Shown here: piece by piece, positions 35,731-49,154 of the stretch | Layout of the letters: every line of letters starts with the position of its first letter | Numbering within the stretch: position 1 is the stretch's first letter | From: Alnus glutinosa | Taxonomy: Eukaryota; Streptophyta; Magnoliopsida; Fagales; Betulaceae | Direction: 5' to 3' | Assembly (NCBI RefSeq): GCF_958979055.1 | Contig: NC_084889.1 | Span: 6,230,261-6,294,260, forward strand | Length of the DNA stretch: 64,000 nucleotides | Made by a program: the position numbers and the translations under genes | The notes under the pieces: generated by a model | Told to the model about the DNA's origin: nothing | The model's input: only the letters and a program-made list of their open reading frames with translations | Databases searched by the model: none

Positions 35731-36365
35731 TTCCAAACTCTATTGCGGGTGCTGTGGCCGTGTAGCCGAAACTCAGGTTCTTTCGCTCTCTCTGTCTCTG
35801 TTTGTTCGTTGCCGTGAAACTGGAACAAAGAAAATGATTCTCATTAGATTCACACGTTCATTTCCGCAGCAAGCAAACGCTGCATTGTAGTTTTATTATA
35901 ATCTTGCACCTTGTATTAGATATTTAGATTCCTTACTACTGTTAGGATTTTGGCCCTTGGTTAACAAAATATCTGGTTCTTTGTTCATTCGCATGAATCT
36001 GATACTTTATATATTTATTTGTGCGTGCTGCTACTTCTTAGGTGGCCGTATTGATCATTGTTGTTGTTTTCTATTTTAGATTTGGGTTTACTTTATAATG
36101 TTTTCTGCATAATCTATTGAGTTTATATTTTTCTATTTGGAAAACATGTTAATTTTAAAGTGTTAGTTTTGTCGTTAAATTACTCTCCAACTAAAACAAT
36201 GAATTTCAAGCGAAAAATATTGTTTGAAAATCGTCTCTCATTTTATTTTTTTGTTAAAATGCTTTTTATAATTGTATTAGTTTGAAATTATTCGTCTGTG
36301 TAACAACGCAAGAGCCTTTAACACTTATGCTTAATATTAAAGCTGTTGATGTTTTCTGTAGGTGA

Positions 36366-38881
<2,516 letters not shown>

Positions 38882-39772
38882 TAATCTCCCCTTGTCAGTT
38901 GTTTTTGGTCATCAGGTTTTGATGCCATGCAATTCTCTATCTGGACAATTTTGTGTCGTAATTTATTTCTGTGGTTTGACATGCTGAGGGATTCATGTCT
39001 TTGGTTTGTCATGTTGAGGTTTTGAACGGTATTTTGTCTAAGTTTTGTATTGAGAAGGATATTGAGATTTCAAATGATTACTACTGCTTTGAAATTTTGG
39101 TTGTGGTTTCTATTTTTGTTTTGCTTTGAGTATATAGATAGCTGCACTTTACATCTTGCTATTGCCACATATGAAGGTGCCACATTGGTTCTTCAATAAG
39201 TATTACGTGTTGCTTAACAGTTTGACTTGGGGGTGTATTGGCTTCACAGTTGTACTATAAGATCTCAAGGATGTCTAGTTGGCAAAAAGAAAAAGAAAAA
39301 AAAAAAACTGAAATTGCAAGGACAATGTGAATTGAGGCTTTGGGAAGTTTTCCCTTTACCTTGGGGTGGGCAAGGTGCTTTTGAAGGCTTGAGTATTATC
39401 ACATGTCTATATGTAAGGTGGATTATGTAGCGAGTGGCTTAGTATAATAGGATTTCAAGCACATGGGTTTTTGACAGGTGAGTTACGAATCGGTTATAAC
39501 TGAATTGGGCTGAGTTGTTATGCAACTATAGAATAAAAGGCTCACTCTTTTATATTTTCATTCATCTAAAACCTTGATGAAAAATATATTAGTTCTGTAG
39601 TATTGGTAGTTTAGCACTTTAGCCTTAGTTCTTGTTGAAACCCTAGCTCTTGTAATTGGAGTCCGATCAAACTTTAATTGATATGTTATCTGTAATACTT
39701 TACCTATCAAATTCCATGTACATCCAGTCACATACTTGTTAGATGGGCACCAAATTGTTTTCGAACGTGGCT
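38882..39772. other. RPL3 3' UTR and downstream spacer
   Basis: 3' UTR of RPL3 followed by AT-rich sequence; no gene recognised. An A-rich stretch lies at about 39285-39308. Confidence 0.5.
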
Positions 39773-40385
39773 GATAGGATCAATGGTCTTAGCCCAACAT
39801 CTGCTCTGGGCGTGTAAACAGTGAGAGATGTTGCGTAGCCCAATGAAACATAAAAAAGAAAAGACGAGTAATGTTTATGTTACATGCTTATTTCTTGAAT
39901 TTAATGAACTAGAAATGCTGCAATGCATAGGTAAGTGAAGCTCAAACACCCAGAAACTACAAAATTAGAATCTAATCGTAACAATTACAGCTTCCAATCC
40001 ATTTAAATTGACTAGCTGTGCCTTATATTCCAATTCCTATGTAGGTTTGGTCTCGTAACAGCTAAATGGGTTAGGAACGGCTGGATGTGGGACTTCGAAT
40101 GGAAAGGAAATTGCCCAACCCCATTTCCGATCATCCCACGCCCAAAATGAAATACACAAATGTTCTGTCAGGGTTTTGACCACGTTTTTTAAGCATGGAT
40201 CCAATGTAGGGGTATTTGAGATTCACTAATCTATGCATTAGTGGTTCATTAAATTCAAAAGAATAAACACGTAACATAAACATTACTCTTTTTTTTTTTT
40301 TTTTCTAATTCTTTGTTCATTGGGCTACACATCTCCCTGTTCACACGCACATAGCAGATGTCGGGCTAAGACCATTGTTCCTATC
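39773..40385. mobile_element. Foldback element with about 180 bp inverted arms
   Basis: The left arm (39773 to about 39953) and right arm (about 40206 to 40385) are imperfect reverse complements over their whole length. Shared landmarks are GATAGGA-CAATGGTCTTAGCCC at the tip, AACATCTGCT, GCCCAATGAA, GAGTAATGTTTATGTTAC and GAATTTAATGAAC. The unpaired centre is about 250 bp. A 2 bp TA could be the target duplication, but the ends are not certain. Transcribed as one unit it would form a long hairpin. Confidence 0.75.
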
Positions 40386-41314
40386 ATAGCATTCTTAGTA
40401 GGCTTGGTAAAATAATTTTTTCTTTTTTTTTTTTGTGAGCCAATTTGTTAAAATTGTCTATAATGAGTTTTCAGCAGTCTCACCAATTTAGTAAAAAAAT
40501 TTAATGAATGAACAATACTTACTAACAATAATGAACAATGTTCACTTACTCAAACAATAAAAGATTATTAAAATTTTCTCTTCTTTATTATTTTATTTTT
40601 TATTACTCTCCTGCAGCACTCGCAACCTTCCTTTTGAAAAAAATTATTTCAAATCATTTAAATGGAATAGTAAAATGGTGAGATTGTTGGGGGCATTTTA
40701 AAAAAGTTGATGGCTAAAATAGAAAGAAATAGTTTTTGAATATTTTGATTAGTAAAATTTGGTAAGGCTATCGAGAATGCAATCAAACACGTTTGACAAA
40801 ATTATGGTGAACAATTAAAAATAAATAAATACCAACGGCTCAACCCCTACTCACATAGGGGAGAAATTTTGTTGGCCCAACCCAAGAAGGCCCCAATCAG
40901 AAAATCAAATGGAGTAATGACCAACTGATGAGTTATAACAATTCACGACCAAATTTTTTATTTTTAAATTGCCCTTACGACCGACCATGAAAACTCCAAA
41001 TCCAAATAAATGAAAACTTAGCTCACGGCTCAAAACGCCATAGCCCAATAATGACAACATACTAAAACCTTCTGATGCCCTTTTGAGAAAACAGAGAATT
41101 GCAAGTATCAAAAATGAAAGAATGTACTGCCCTATTATTATCTAAAACAGAAAGATGTAAATCTTTCAAGTTTTGTCAGCAATAAAATAAAAGTTAGCCT
41201 ACCTTCCAACTACAAAAACATGGCCACCGCACAATATGCAGCAGCTCACTATAACTAACATGCCTAGAAAATCATTAGTTAAATCCCTTTCTTTTTCCCC
41301 TCTTTTTCTTTCTT
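40386..41314. other. Spacer between foldback element and ALBA gene end
   Basis: AT-rich, no gene recognised. Part near 41341-41416 is the 3' UTR of the minus-strand ALBA gene. Confidence 0.45.
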
Positions 41315-41339
41315 CCCCCCCCCCCCCCCCCCCCCCCCC
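41315..41339 (-). repeat. C25 run = G25 tract in the ALBA 3' UTR
   Basis: Twenty-five uninterrupted C on the plus strand, 77 nt downstream of the ALBA stop codon in transcript sense. The mRNA would therefore carry G25, a strong RNA G-quadruplex former. Run length may be affected by sequencing or assembly. Confidence 0.8.
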
Positions 41340-41416
41340 GGAATAAGACATAATCAACAGAGCAGCCATCCCAAACTTTCAGCAACATAAACCAGATTTT
41401 AAACCTTGTCTAGGGC

Positions 41417-44400
41417 TCAATCAGATGCCTGGACTGGACCATCTGATCTGGTACCCCAACCACGGCCACGACCTCTGCCCCTGCCTCGTCCACGCCCTCG
41501 CCCTCGCCCTATAAGACTCAAAATGGTTTGATTTAAAAAAAGATAATCACCTGTTTTTCATTTGAAATACAAATTGCAAGAGCAAAATAATGACAACCTA
41601 TTATAAACAGGAAATAATATCAAATAAAATAAAATTCCATCTAGACATATTTTGAGCAACATATTATTGCAGCAACAGATCCATTGATGATATATATATA
41701 TATATAGTGTAAAATTCCAAAAACCGTTTTCTTTTTCCCCCTTAAAAACTAGTAATATGTAAAACCATGCATCCAACAGAAGGTTCTACAACAATCCCCA
41801 TAAATAGTAATTTAGCCTGGCAAGCAAAAAGGAAATTTGCAAAAGAGCACCATAATTGTTTTGCTCATACTGTAAAAGCTAATCATGTCAACCAACACAA
41901 GGTATTGCAGCTAAACCCTATAAATATTATGCAACAATCTCATGAAAGCCTCAAAACAAGGAAGAAGCATATGTAACTAAAGAAACTTTCCAAGCAAATG
42001 ATTACATGTGACTTGTCAGATGGAATTAAACTTTAAAGATTCAACCCCAACGGATAGCTCAATTGGCTGGGGACCACGCCTCATGAAGCGAAAGTTACTA
42101 ATTCGAATCACCCATTTCCCTTCCCCTTATGGAGAGGGATTGGTGAAGTTAAAAATCATCTAGTTAGTGGGGCTAAGATTTGCTCTCCAATCTGAGGAAA
42201 GGGTGCGTATCTGTAACTTGAGGATGTTCAACCGAGCTCTTCTAGGTAAATGGTTATGGTGCTTTGGTATTGAGAGAGATACTTGGTGGAGAACTGTGGT
42301 GGATTCCAAATATAACAGTTTACGGGACGGGTGGTTCTCCCTTGTACCCGCAGAAGCCTTTGGGGTGGGATTGCGGAAGAATGTTAGAAATGGTTGGGAG
42401 ACTTTCTCAGGCTACACCAGATTTGAAGTGGGGGATGGGACTAGGATTAGCTTTTGGCACGACTGGTGTGGGTATATGACTCTCAAGGTAGCTTTTCCAG
42501 CTCTATTGGCATAGCCTTTGCGAAGGACGCCTCTGTTGAAAATAATTTGGAGTATTTGGGCGGTTCCAACAAGTGGAACGTGAACTTTGCTAGAGAGGCG
42601 CATGATTGGAAGGTAGATGCTTTTGCTTCTTTCTTCCAGGTGCTGCATTCAATTATAGTTAGAAGAGGTGGTGAAGACAAGCTTTGGTGGGTCCCTTTTA
42701 AAAAAGGCTTATTCAAGGTCAAGTCTTTCTTCCACTCATTGGCTCATTCTATAAGTACTTGCTTTCCCTGCAAGTGTGTGGCGGACCCAAGCTCTCTCAA
42801 GGGCGGCCTTTTTTTGTGGTCGGCAAATCTTGGAAAGATCCTCACCTTGGACAATCTAAGGAAGCGTCATGTTATCATGATAAACAGATACTACATGTGT
42901 AAGAAGACGGAGGACTCCATGGAGCATCTTCTTCTCCATTGTGATGTGACTTCTGCTTTGTAGTATTCTCTTTTCAGTTACTTTGGGATGTCTTGGGTTC
43001 TGCCACGACGGGTTATCAATCTGCTTGCTTGTTGGTGGTCATCGGGTCGGCTGAGAAGTGCTATGGTGTGAAAAATGGCGCCTACTTGCCTTTTTTTTGG
43101 TGCTCATGGAGGGAAATAAATAATTAGAGCTTTGAGAAAGTGGAGAAGACCTTTGGGGATATTTTATCATCTTTTTATCAAACTTCGTATCTTTGGACTA
43201 CGGCTTATGTGTCCCCCTTATTAGTTTTCTTGATTTTCTTACTCGTTTCTCTAGTTAGGCGTTTCCTTTTGTATACTCCCAGTCTACTAAGGGGCGCCTC
43301 ATGCTTTTACTGAGTTTGGCTTATTACTTATCAAAAAAAAATTTACTTTTAAAAAAAAATTAAGCTTTATTAACGCTTTAAAGATTTGTTTTGATAAAGA
43401 TTAAGCTTTAGAGATTTGATATTTTTCCATCTTAAATGCTTTCAAAATAAAAAATAAAAAACATTATAAAGTAAAATTTTAAAAAACTTACCACGGCCAT
43501 GTGCTGGAGGCCCCCCTCCCACATAGTCATTCCGATAGTTATTATAACCATTAAAGTCCTGTTGCATATTCCCACCACCATACCCCCTTCCACCACTAAA
43601 GTCTTGTTGCATATTCCCACCACCATACCCCCTTCCACCACTAAAGTCATGTTGCATATTCCCACCACCATACCCCCTTCCACGCCCACGATAGCCATGG
43701 TTTCGTCCACGACCTCGTCCCCTGCCTCCATATCCTCGCTCACCATCCAAGCCACCATCCCCATTGTATTCCACAACTCCATTGTTAAAACTCCCTGTAC
43801 GCAATAAATCACAACATCATTGCTCCACACTATCAAAAGAGATGAGAAAGTACAATGCAAACTATGCAGATGGGTAAGTGGAAAAGGTTCCAATGTGAAG
43901 AAAAGAGCAAATGGCCATCAGCCGTTTGTTTTTCAAGCTTATGATCCACTTTCAAATATAAGCTAGCCAATAAAACATTTACAGAAGTACCACAGCCAAT
44001 GCAAATTCATATGCTGACAGAGACTATTTTGACTTCATGGCAATCTCAAGCAAGAAAGTCTTAAAGGAACATTTATTAAATATGTTCACGTGTACAAGCA
44101 CAAAAACACACTTGAGTGTGTATGAACATACATAACGATAACTAAAAACTCTTCCAAGCAGCTAAAAATCACAAGCATCATGAGCAAAAGAAAAACATGC
44201 ATGAGAACCTTAATCGCACACCATTGCCAACAAAAAAAAAAAAACACACAACCACAAAGTAGTGCCCATTATCAAATCAATATTCAGCAGTCCCTACCAA
44301 ACCCTTGCGCCATTATTGACTATGAGCATTCCCAATCATCCACTAGCATACAAGGTCCATAAGATACGTGGTGCTTAAGACTCGGTACTCAAACCAGAAA

Positions 44401-47400
44401 TTCCCCCACAATTTGGAAATATTCAAGTTCAAGAAATATTAGCAACAAAACAAAATAAAGACAGAAAAAGAAAACCAAAAAATAAAATAAAAATTAAATA
44501 TTGTTTTGAAGTGTTATTATTGCAAAGCAGTATGACTTACCTCTTCCTCTGCCCCTTCGTCGACCACCACGTCCTCTACCACGCATGCTAGGGGAGCCAT
44601 CTAATTTCACAAGAATAAAGTAACATTCATTAATATGCTTTGAATAGATCAATATATTAAAAAAAAAAAAAAGTTATTGCTTTACCTCCTTCATCATCAT
44701 ATTCAGTCAAGGGCTTCACTTGATCAGCTGGAATAGGTGGCATGTACCTGCAGTATAATACAAGTAATCCATGATTAAAAAAAAAAAGGGCACAGAGATG
44801 AATATGCACAAAGGGGTGGAAAAAACACCAACCCTACATGGTTATTTGTTACCTTCCTATATAAAAATACGTGGAGTGTGAAAATCATTACATACACATT
44901 ATATAGTGGAACAGGGTTTTGAAAAAGAAAAATAGAAGAGCATACTACACCAGGTTCATATCATCAACTTTCTTTAAACTCACATATGTTCATACTTCAT
45001 ACATTTTGAAAAGCCCATGAAAGCCCAAATTATGATCTGGTGATTAATCAATGCAACTGCGCCCATAATTTTCTATCCTCCATAATATATCTATAGATCC
45101 ATTTATAATGCTACAATTTCAATTTCAAACAAATTTAGTGTTACAAAACCTTTAAATTTTTTGATAAGTAATAAACCTATCTTATTAAAAGCGTAAAGCA
45201 CCCCTAAGTACACCGGTAGTATACAATAGGAGACACCTAACTAGAGAGAGAAAAGCGAACAAGAAAATCATTATAACTAATCGTCAGAGGGGACACAAAT
45301 GCTGCAGTCTAAAGGTTTGTTAGAGCATCTCCAGCAATAGTAGCTAAAATAGCTACTGAAAAAGTACAAATTTATACTTTAGCTATTGTTTCTTCTATAC
45401 ACACCAATAGATTCTCTAGGGGCATCCAGCCCGGGTAGCATATAGAGTGAATGGGTCATCCCCCCTTGGAGGGACTTTATTTCAATATTGTTTTTCAATC
45501 TTTTTTTTTTTCTTTTTTAATTTTTTTTAAGTTTTTTTGCAACACTTGTCGCCCTACTCTTTCTTCTTTTTGAGAGAGGTAGGGGGCAATGACGCTCTCA
45601 GTAGAAGTTCATTTCCCTACTCACCTGATTGTTCTGTCTAGGGTCCGCGGACTCGGTGGAGAAGACCTCCAAGGTGGTGGACTAGGTCTCGAGCTCAAGC
45701 AACGCCACGAGGCCCTGTGTGGATCGACGGTGGAGACAAGGAGCGCTTGGCGACCCGAGGCGGTGAGTGAGTTGCCGAGGGCCGTGAAACGAACAAGAAG
45801 AAGAGGAAGACCAAGCCGAAGAACGCCGCGGAGACGAGGTCCAAGAGCTGCCATTGCCAAGGGCTTTGCTTTGATGTGGGCAAATTCAGGTGACCCATTT
45901 CTCTATTCTTGGATCTGATCAAATGGGCAATTGTGGGTCTAAGTTTTTTTATGTGGGATTGCAAGGTTTTGTTGGATTAGAGGAGACTCTTTTGGTGTGT
46001 TTTCGGTTAAGAGAGGATCACACAGAGAGACATTTGAAGTATTGGGCTTCTAGGGTTACTAATTTTGGTATTTGAAGAGACTAAACTTAAGAGGCAGAGC
46101 AGCAGTGGGTTTTTGTTTTGTGGAAAGATTGAGATTTGGCACTCTATTTACGGTTCACATATGCTCACAGAGATTTGGCACCATTGCTTTCTTCTTTCTA
46201 TGAGAGGACGAGAAGCTTCGTTGAGGGAGAGAGAGAGAGAGAGAGAGGAAAGATTAAAAAAAAAAAAATTCCTTTAGTGTGCTACAGTGAACTTTCATGT
46301 GAAAGTTCACTGTAGCAAAATTTTTACTTTGAAGCATCTGCTGGAGGAGAAATTAGCTATTACGGGCCATTTAGAGCATCTATTGAGGATGCTATTAAAA
46401 AAAGAAGTCTCATAACCAATATCTACTAAAAAAACAGGAGAGAAGAGCAGTAAGTTTTGTTCATCAAGAAGTTCAAGTAAATTTCCAAAATTAAATGTTT
46501 CTTGATACGTAATATCCACCAAAATACATATGATAGAAACATCGATGGATCATAATCATAACAACCCTGAAAATGGATGGGAGTTTGTATTTCATTCCAT
46601 AACCTGGAAATAGTCTCAATTAATCATTATTTTAAGAGTATTAACAAGGAAATGTCTATACATCCACCATACAGAGAGAGGAGAGATACAAATTTATGGT
46701 AAATGTGAACAAATCAAAGTTCATTGGTGATTTTAAAAAATTATTATTATTTTTTGATAAGTAATAATGCAACTTATTGAAAAAGCATAAGAATAATAAT
46801 AATTAGACCAACAAGCTTCATATGCAATATAGTACTAGCATACCCCGTGGAAGATGTATCTAGTTCCTTCTTGGACAAAGTAATTGTTATAATTGATACA
46901 TGGCGAGTAGTCTCCAGGCTGCAACATTTGAGGAAAACATCAGCCCAACAGCCATCAGAATATATATATATTTTTTTATACATTTAGGATTTTTATTTTT
47001 TCAATAAGCAGAACAGCAACAACACAAAAATAGTACAACTATAGGATTCTTACGGAAGAAGTCCCTCTTCTAGCGGCTCCCAAGTGTCAGTTATGTTGGT
47101 AGAACCAATTGCCGTGTTCTGATGAAGACCAGCAATCCTTCTCTGAGAAAGAAAACAAACTCTGAGGGTTAAAACACAATTTGCAAGGAGGCACAAACCG
47201 AAACATGAATATCAATAAAACTATTAAACAATGAGCTTGCACAAATTGAACAGAGAAAGAGAGGGAACTGGGAATATAGGAAGAAAAAAAGTTATGATAG
47301 TGAAGTACCTTAATCAATTCAGCAATCATCACCGTCTTGTTTATAGCTCTGCCCATGGCTTTAAGAGCAATTTCATTAGATCCTTTCTCCTGATTCAAAG

Positions 47401-47741
47401 ATAGAACTTGTCAAATGGAAAGATAAAGACGTGAAAGCAATAATACGAATATAACTAATTATAACTTCTTCTTCTTTTTTGACAAGATAATAATTTTAGA
47501 ACTCATCAAAATCGTAAAGATAAAGAAGTGAAAGTATGAACGCAACTAAATATAATGTAAACAGACTACCGTTTCCAAGTAATGCATACCAACAAGACCA
47601 CAATTTCAATCCATAAACACACTTTTTCAACAAAATAGCAAAAACTAACGCATCTAAAAGTACAGCATGGTTTGAACAAATATAATAGCTAACAATGTCT
47701 GTGTTCTCACATATACATGAAAATATAGGCGTCCACAGAGG

Positions 47742-47785
<44 letters not shown>

Positions 47786-47912
47786 GGACCTGGAGCAGAG
47801 TGGTGGCATAGGTAATGTAGTTCCTCATTCTCCCCTGAGTGGTAATGCGAATCTCATTTTCGTTAATCGGCGTCTCCGGCTTTGGCTTCTCCACCCTCTG
47901 ATACCGATCCAT
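41417..47912 (-). CDS. ALBA4: ALBA-domain nucleic-acid-binding protein with RGG tail
   Basis: Plant ALBA (RNase P/MRP Rpp25-like) protein of the long, RGG-tailed clade (Arabidopsis ALBA4/5/6 type); binds RNA or DNA in nucleus and cytoplasm. Eight coding exons join in frame to 294 aa: 47912-47790, 47389-47309, 47142-47054, 46918-46844, 44747-44686, 44600-44541, 43794-43492, 41508-41417. Residues 1 to about 122 form the ALBA domain (MDRYQRVEKPKPETPINENEIRI start, ALKAMGRAINKTVMIAELIKRRIAGLHQ, and LETTRHVSIITITLSK). A short linker YMPPIPADQVKPLTEYDDEG leads to arginine-glycine repeats, including three copies of GGRGYGGGNMQQDF encoded by the 43794-43492 exon and a final (GR)n stretch, ending GPVQASD. 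The family protein is often nearer 320-350 aa, so the tail is somewhat short. Introns 4 and 7 are loaded with TEs. Confidence 0.95.
42042..43375 (+). mobile_element. LINE 3' part with SINE-like head, in ALBA intron 7
   Basis: Flanked by an 11 bp direct repeat CTTTAAAGATT (42031-42041 and 43376-43386). The first about 80 nt have tRNA-like boxes (GATAGCTCAATTGGCTGG and TAATTCGAATCACCC). From about 42170 the plus strand encodes the C-terminal part of a plant LINE ORF2: WWRTVVDSKYNSLRDGW, then after a frameshift near 42480-42530 a zf-RVT-type segment (FKVKSFF...GKILTLDNLRKRHVIMINRYYMCKKTEDSMEHLLLHC). A stop at about 42961 and the frameshift show it is dead. It ends TTACTTATCAAAAAAAAA followed by more A-rich sequence. 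Orientation is antisense to ALBA. Confidence 0.8.
45157..45318 (-). mobile_element. LINE 3' end (minus strand) in ALBA intron 4
   Basis: In minus sense it ends GGTTTATTACTTATCAAAAAA, preceded by GTACTTAGGGGTGC and TTTTAATAAG, the same signature seen at the ends of the LINEs at 43375, 53657 and 54165. Heavily 5'-truncated; no reading frame. Confidence 0.6.
45323..46352. mobile_element. Second Pack-type Harbinger-like element in ALBA intron 4
   Basis: The left end is GAGCATCTCCAGCAATAG after TTA (45320-45322). The right end is degenerate (CTGCTGGAGGAGAAA) before TTA (46353-46355). Left subterminal sequence (AAAATAGCTA...AAAAAGTACAAATTTATACTTTA) matches the element at 3856-5078, as does the order T-rich block, GC-rich core, GAGA tract, A-rich block, palindrome. 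The GC-rich core (about 45590-45880) has open frames on both strands but no recognised gene. A perfect 36 bp palindrome lies at 46281-46316 (arms GCTACAGTGAACTTTCA). Confidence 0.65.
46281..46316. repeat. Perfect 36 bp palindrome
   Basis: Arms GCTACAGTGAACTTTCA and its exact complement around a central TG. Subterminal hairpin of the element ending at 46352. Confidence 0.9.
47739..47780. repeat. (GA)n microsatellite next to ALBA exon 1 donor
   Basis: About 21 GA units. In transcript sense it is a (CT)n tract starting about 9 nt after the 5' splice site of ALBA intron 1, an unusual place for a long polypyrimidine tract. Confidence 0.85.
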
Positions 47913-48011
47913 ACTCTACAAACCACAAAAATACACCGTTATTTTGTTCACGATTTTTCAAAACAAAACCCAGATCTGAAGAAAAGAAAAAGGAAATAGC
48001 AAGACCACGAA

Positions 48012-48343
48012 ATCTAGGGTTAGGTTTGGGATACCGTTGAATTGTTCGCGAATAAAGCGTATCTGAACTCTGAAAACCCGCTCAACCGAAACGTGAGAGA
48101 TAAGCCCTTGTTTTCTCCTCCTTTCTACCCTTTTTCTCAATAGTATTGCGCTTGCGTGGCGCTCTCTGTGCTATTCCTTTCTTTTATATAAAAACCAATG
48201 AGCCCTAGAGAAAATAGGGCTTACGAGGGCGGTCATATCGCCAAGGAGACCGCCTTATCAATCTGACTTGAGATAGAGATTTGCCTTACTGGCTGATGAC
48301 GTGGATGGAGACGTTTGTGTAATTTCAAACTCTTTCGGGCCCA
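48012..48343 (-). promoter_or_regulatory. ALBA promoter: telo-box, TATA and site II
   Basis: On the minus strand: TGGGCCC at 48343-48337, a TATA sequence in TTTTATATAAAA (48183-48194), and CTAACCCTAG (about 48023-48014) in the presumed 5' UTR. A transcription start about 30 nt below the TATA box would be near 48155. TTTGTAG at 47923-47917, just before the start codon, could be the end of a 5' UTR intron. Confidence 0.5.
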
Positions 48344-48442
48344 CGAAGGCAGGTCCAGTGACGTGGCGGGAAAAATGGCGCCGTTTGGAGTTAGTTATTG
48401 GCCTTTATCTTTGCAGTCTTGTCTATGGGGGCAAACCCTATT

Positions 48443-49145
48443 GGAAAATGCTAAAGGTACTTAGAAGCTCTTACATAGAGAATTTTACAAACTGACCTGG
48501 CATTTGAGGTGGCATTTTATTAATTAAAAAATTCATTTATACTCATTAAAAAAAAGAAAAAAACACCTGTTTCTCTCCCTTTTCCCTCACCCCCTCTTTC
48601 TCCGGCACTCTCTCTCTCCCCCCTCTCCTCCCTCTCACCGGCCGGCCGGATCTTTGACCGTATTCGGCCAGAAACACCACGCTCGGCCGACGTCGGTTTG
48701 AGAAATCCGGCTGGACCTCGAATCTGGCCGTGCGTGCGTCTCGGCCAGATCTGAGATCCGGCCGGATCTCCTGCCGCATACCCACGCTCGGTCGGCGTGG
48801 GTTTGAGAGATCCGGCCGGATCTGAAACCCACGCACCTTAAGATTTCCGACCAAGTGCCCATAACGCCGAAACCCAATACGCATCGTTTCCATCTCACTG
48901 GATATCGTATTGAGTATAATGGAGATCGCCAACAGCGCCTCCGTCCCGGTGGTCTTCTCCGATGGGGTGGTCAAAGATCCGGCCGGATCTCTGGATTTTC
49001 GACCATCTCTCTCCGTCGCCGGTGGTCGAGTTTCCCTTTGTACGTATAAGCCAAGCCACGTCAGTTGTAAATATAAGCCACATCACCTTCCACGTCAGTT
49101 TGTAAATTTTTTTGTAAGCTTCCCTTTGTACCTGTAGCAGCTCTC
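48443..49145. mobile_element. Mutator-like element, 703 bp, with 9 bp TSD
   Basis: An exact 9 bp direct repeat AACCCTATT lies at 48434-48442 and 49146-49154. The ends are inverted: GGAAAATGCTAAAGGTAC on the left and, reverse-complemented from the right, GAGAGCTGCTACAGGTAC, with similarity running on through TTTACAAACTGAC(C/G)TGG for about 70 bp. The core is GC-rich with repeated GATCCGGCCGGATC palindromes and repeated peptide-like units (FQIRPDLSNPRRPSVG, FEVQPDFSNRRRPSVV on the minus strand). No transposase; the core could be captured or expanded sequence. It lies about 290 bp upstream of the likely ALBA transcription start. Confidence 0.85.
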
Positions 49146-49154
49146 AACCCTATT

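Noticed and set aside
42054..42120. tRNA gene
   Set aside because: Box A and B similarity is present but the sequence does not fold into a convincing cloverleaf with a matched acceptor stem; better read as a SINE head.
43499..43807. Plus-strand Ile/Thr/Pro-rich repeat protein (IPTTIPPSTTKV repeats)
   Set aside because: Antisense of the RGG-coding ALBA exon 43794-43492.
45589..45918. 109-codon frame rich in Arg (RTRRRGRPSRRTPRRRGPR)
   Set aside because: Lies wholly within the Pack-type TE core, has an equally long antisense frame, and shows no domain.
48546..48974. 142-codon minus-strand frame
   Set aside because: Inside the Mutator-like element; repetitive GC-rich palindromic DNA gives open frames on both strands.
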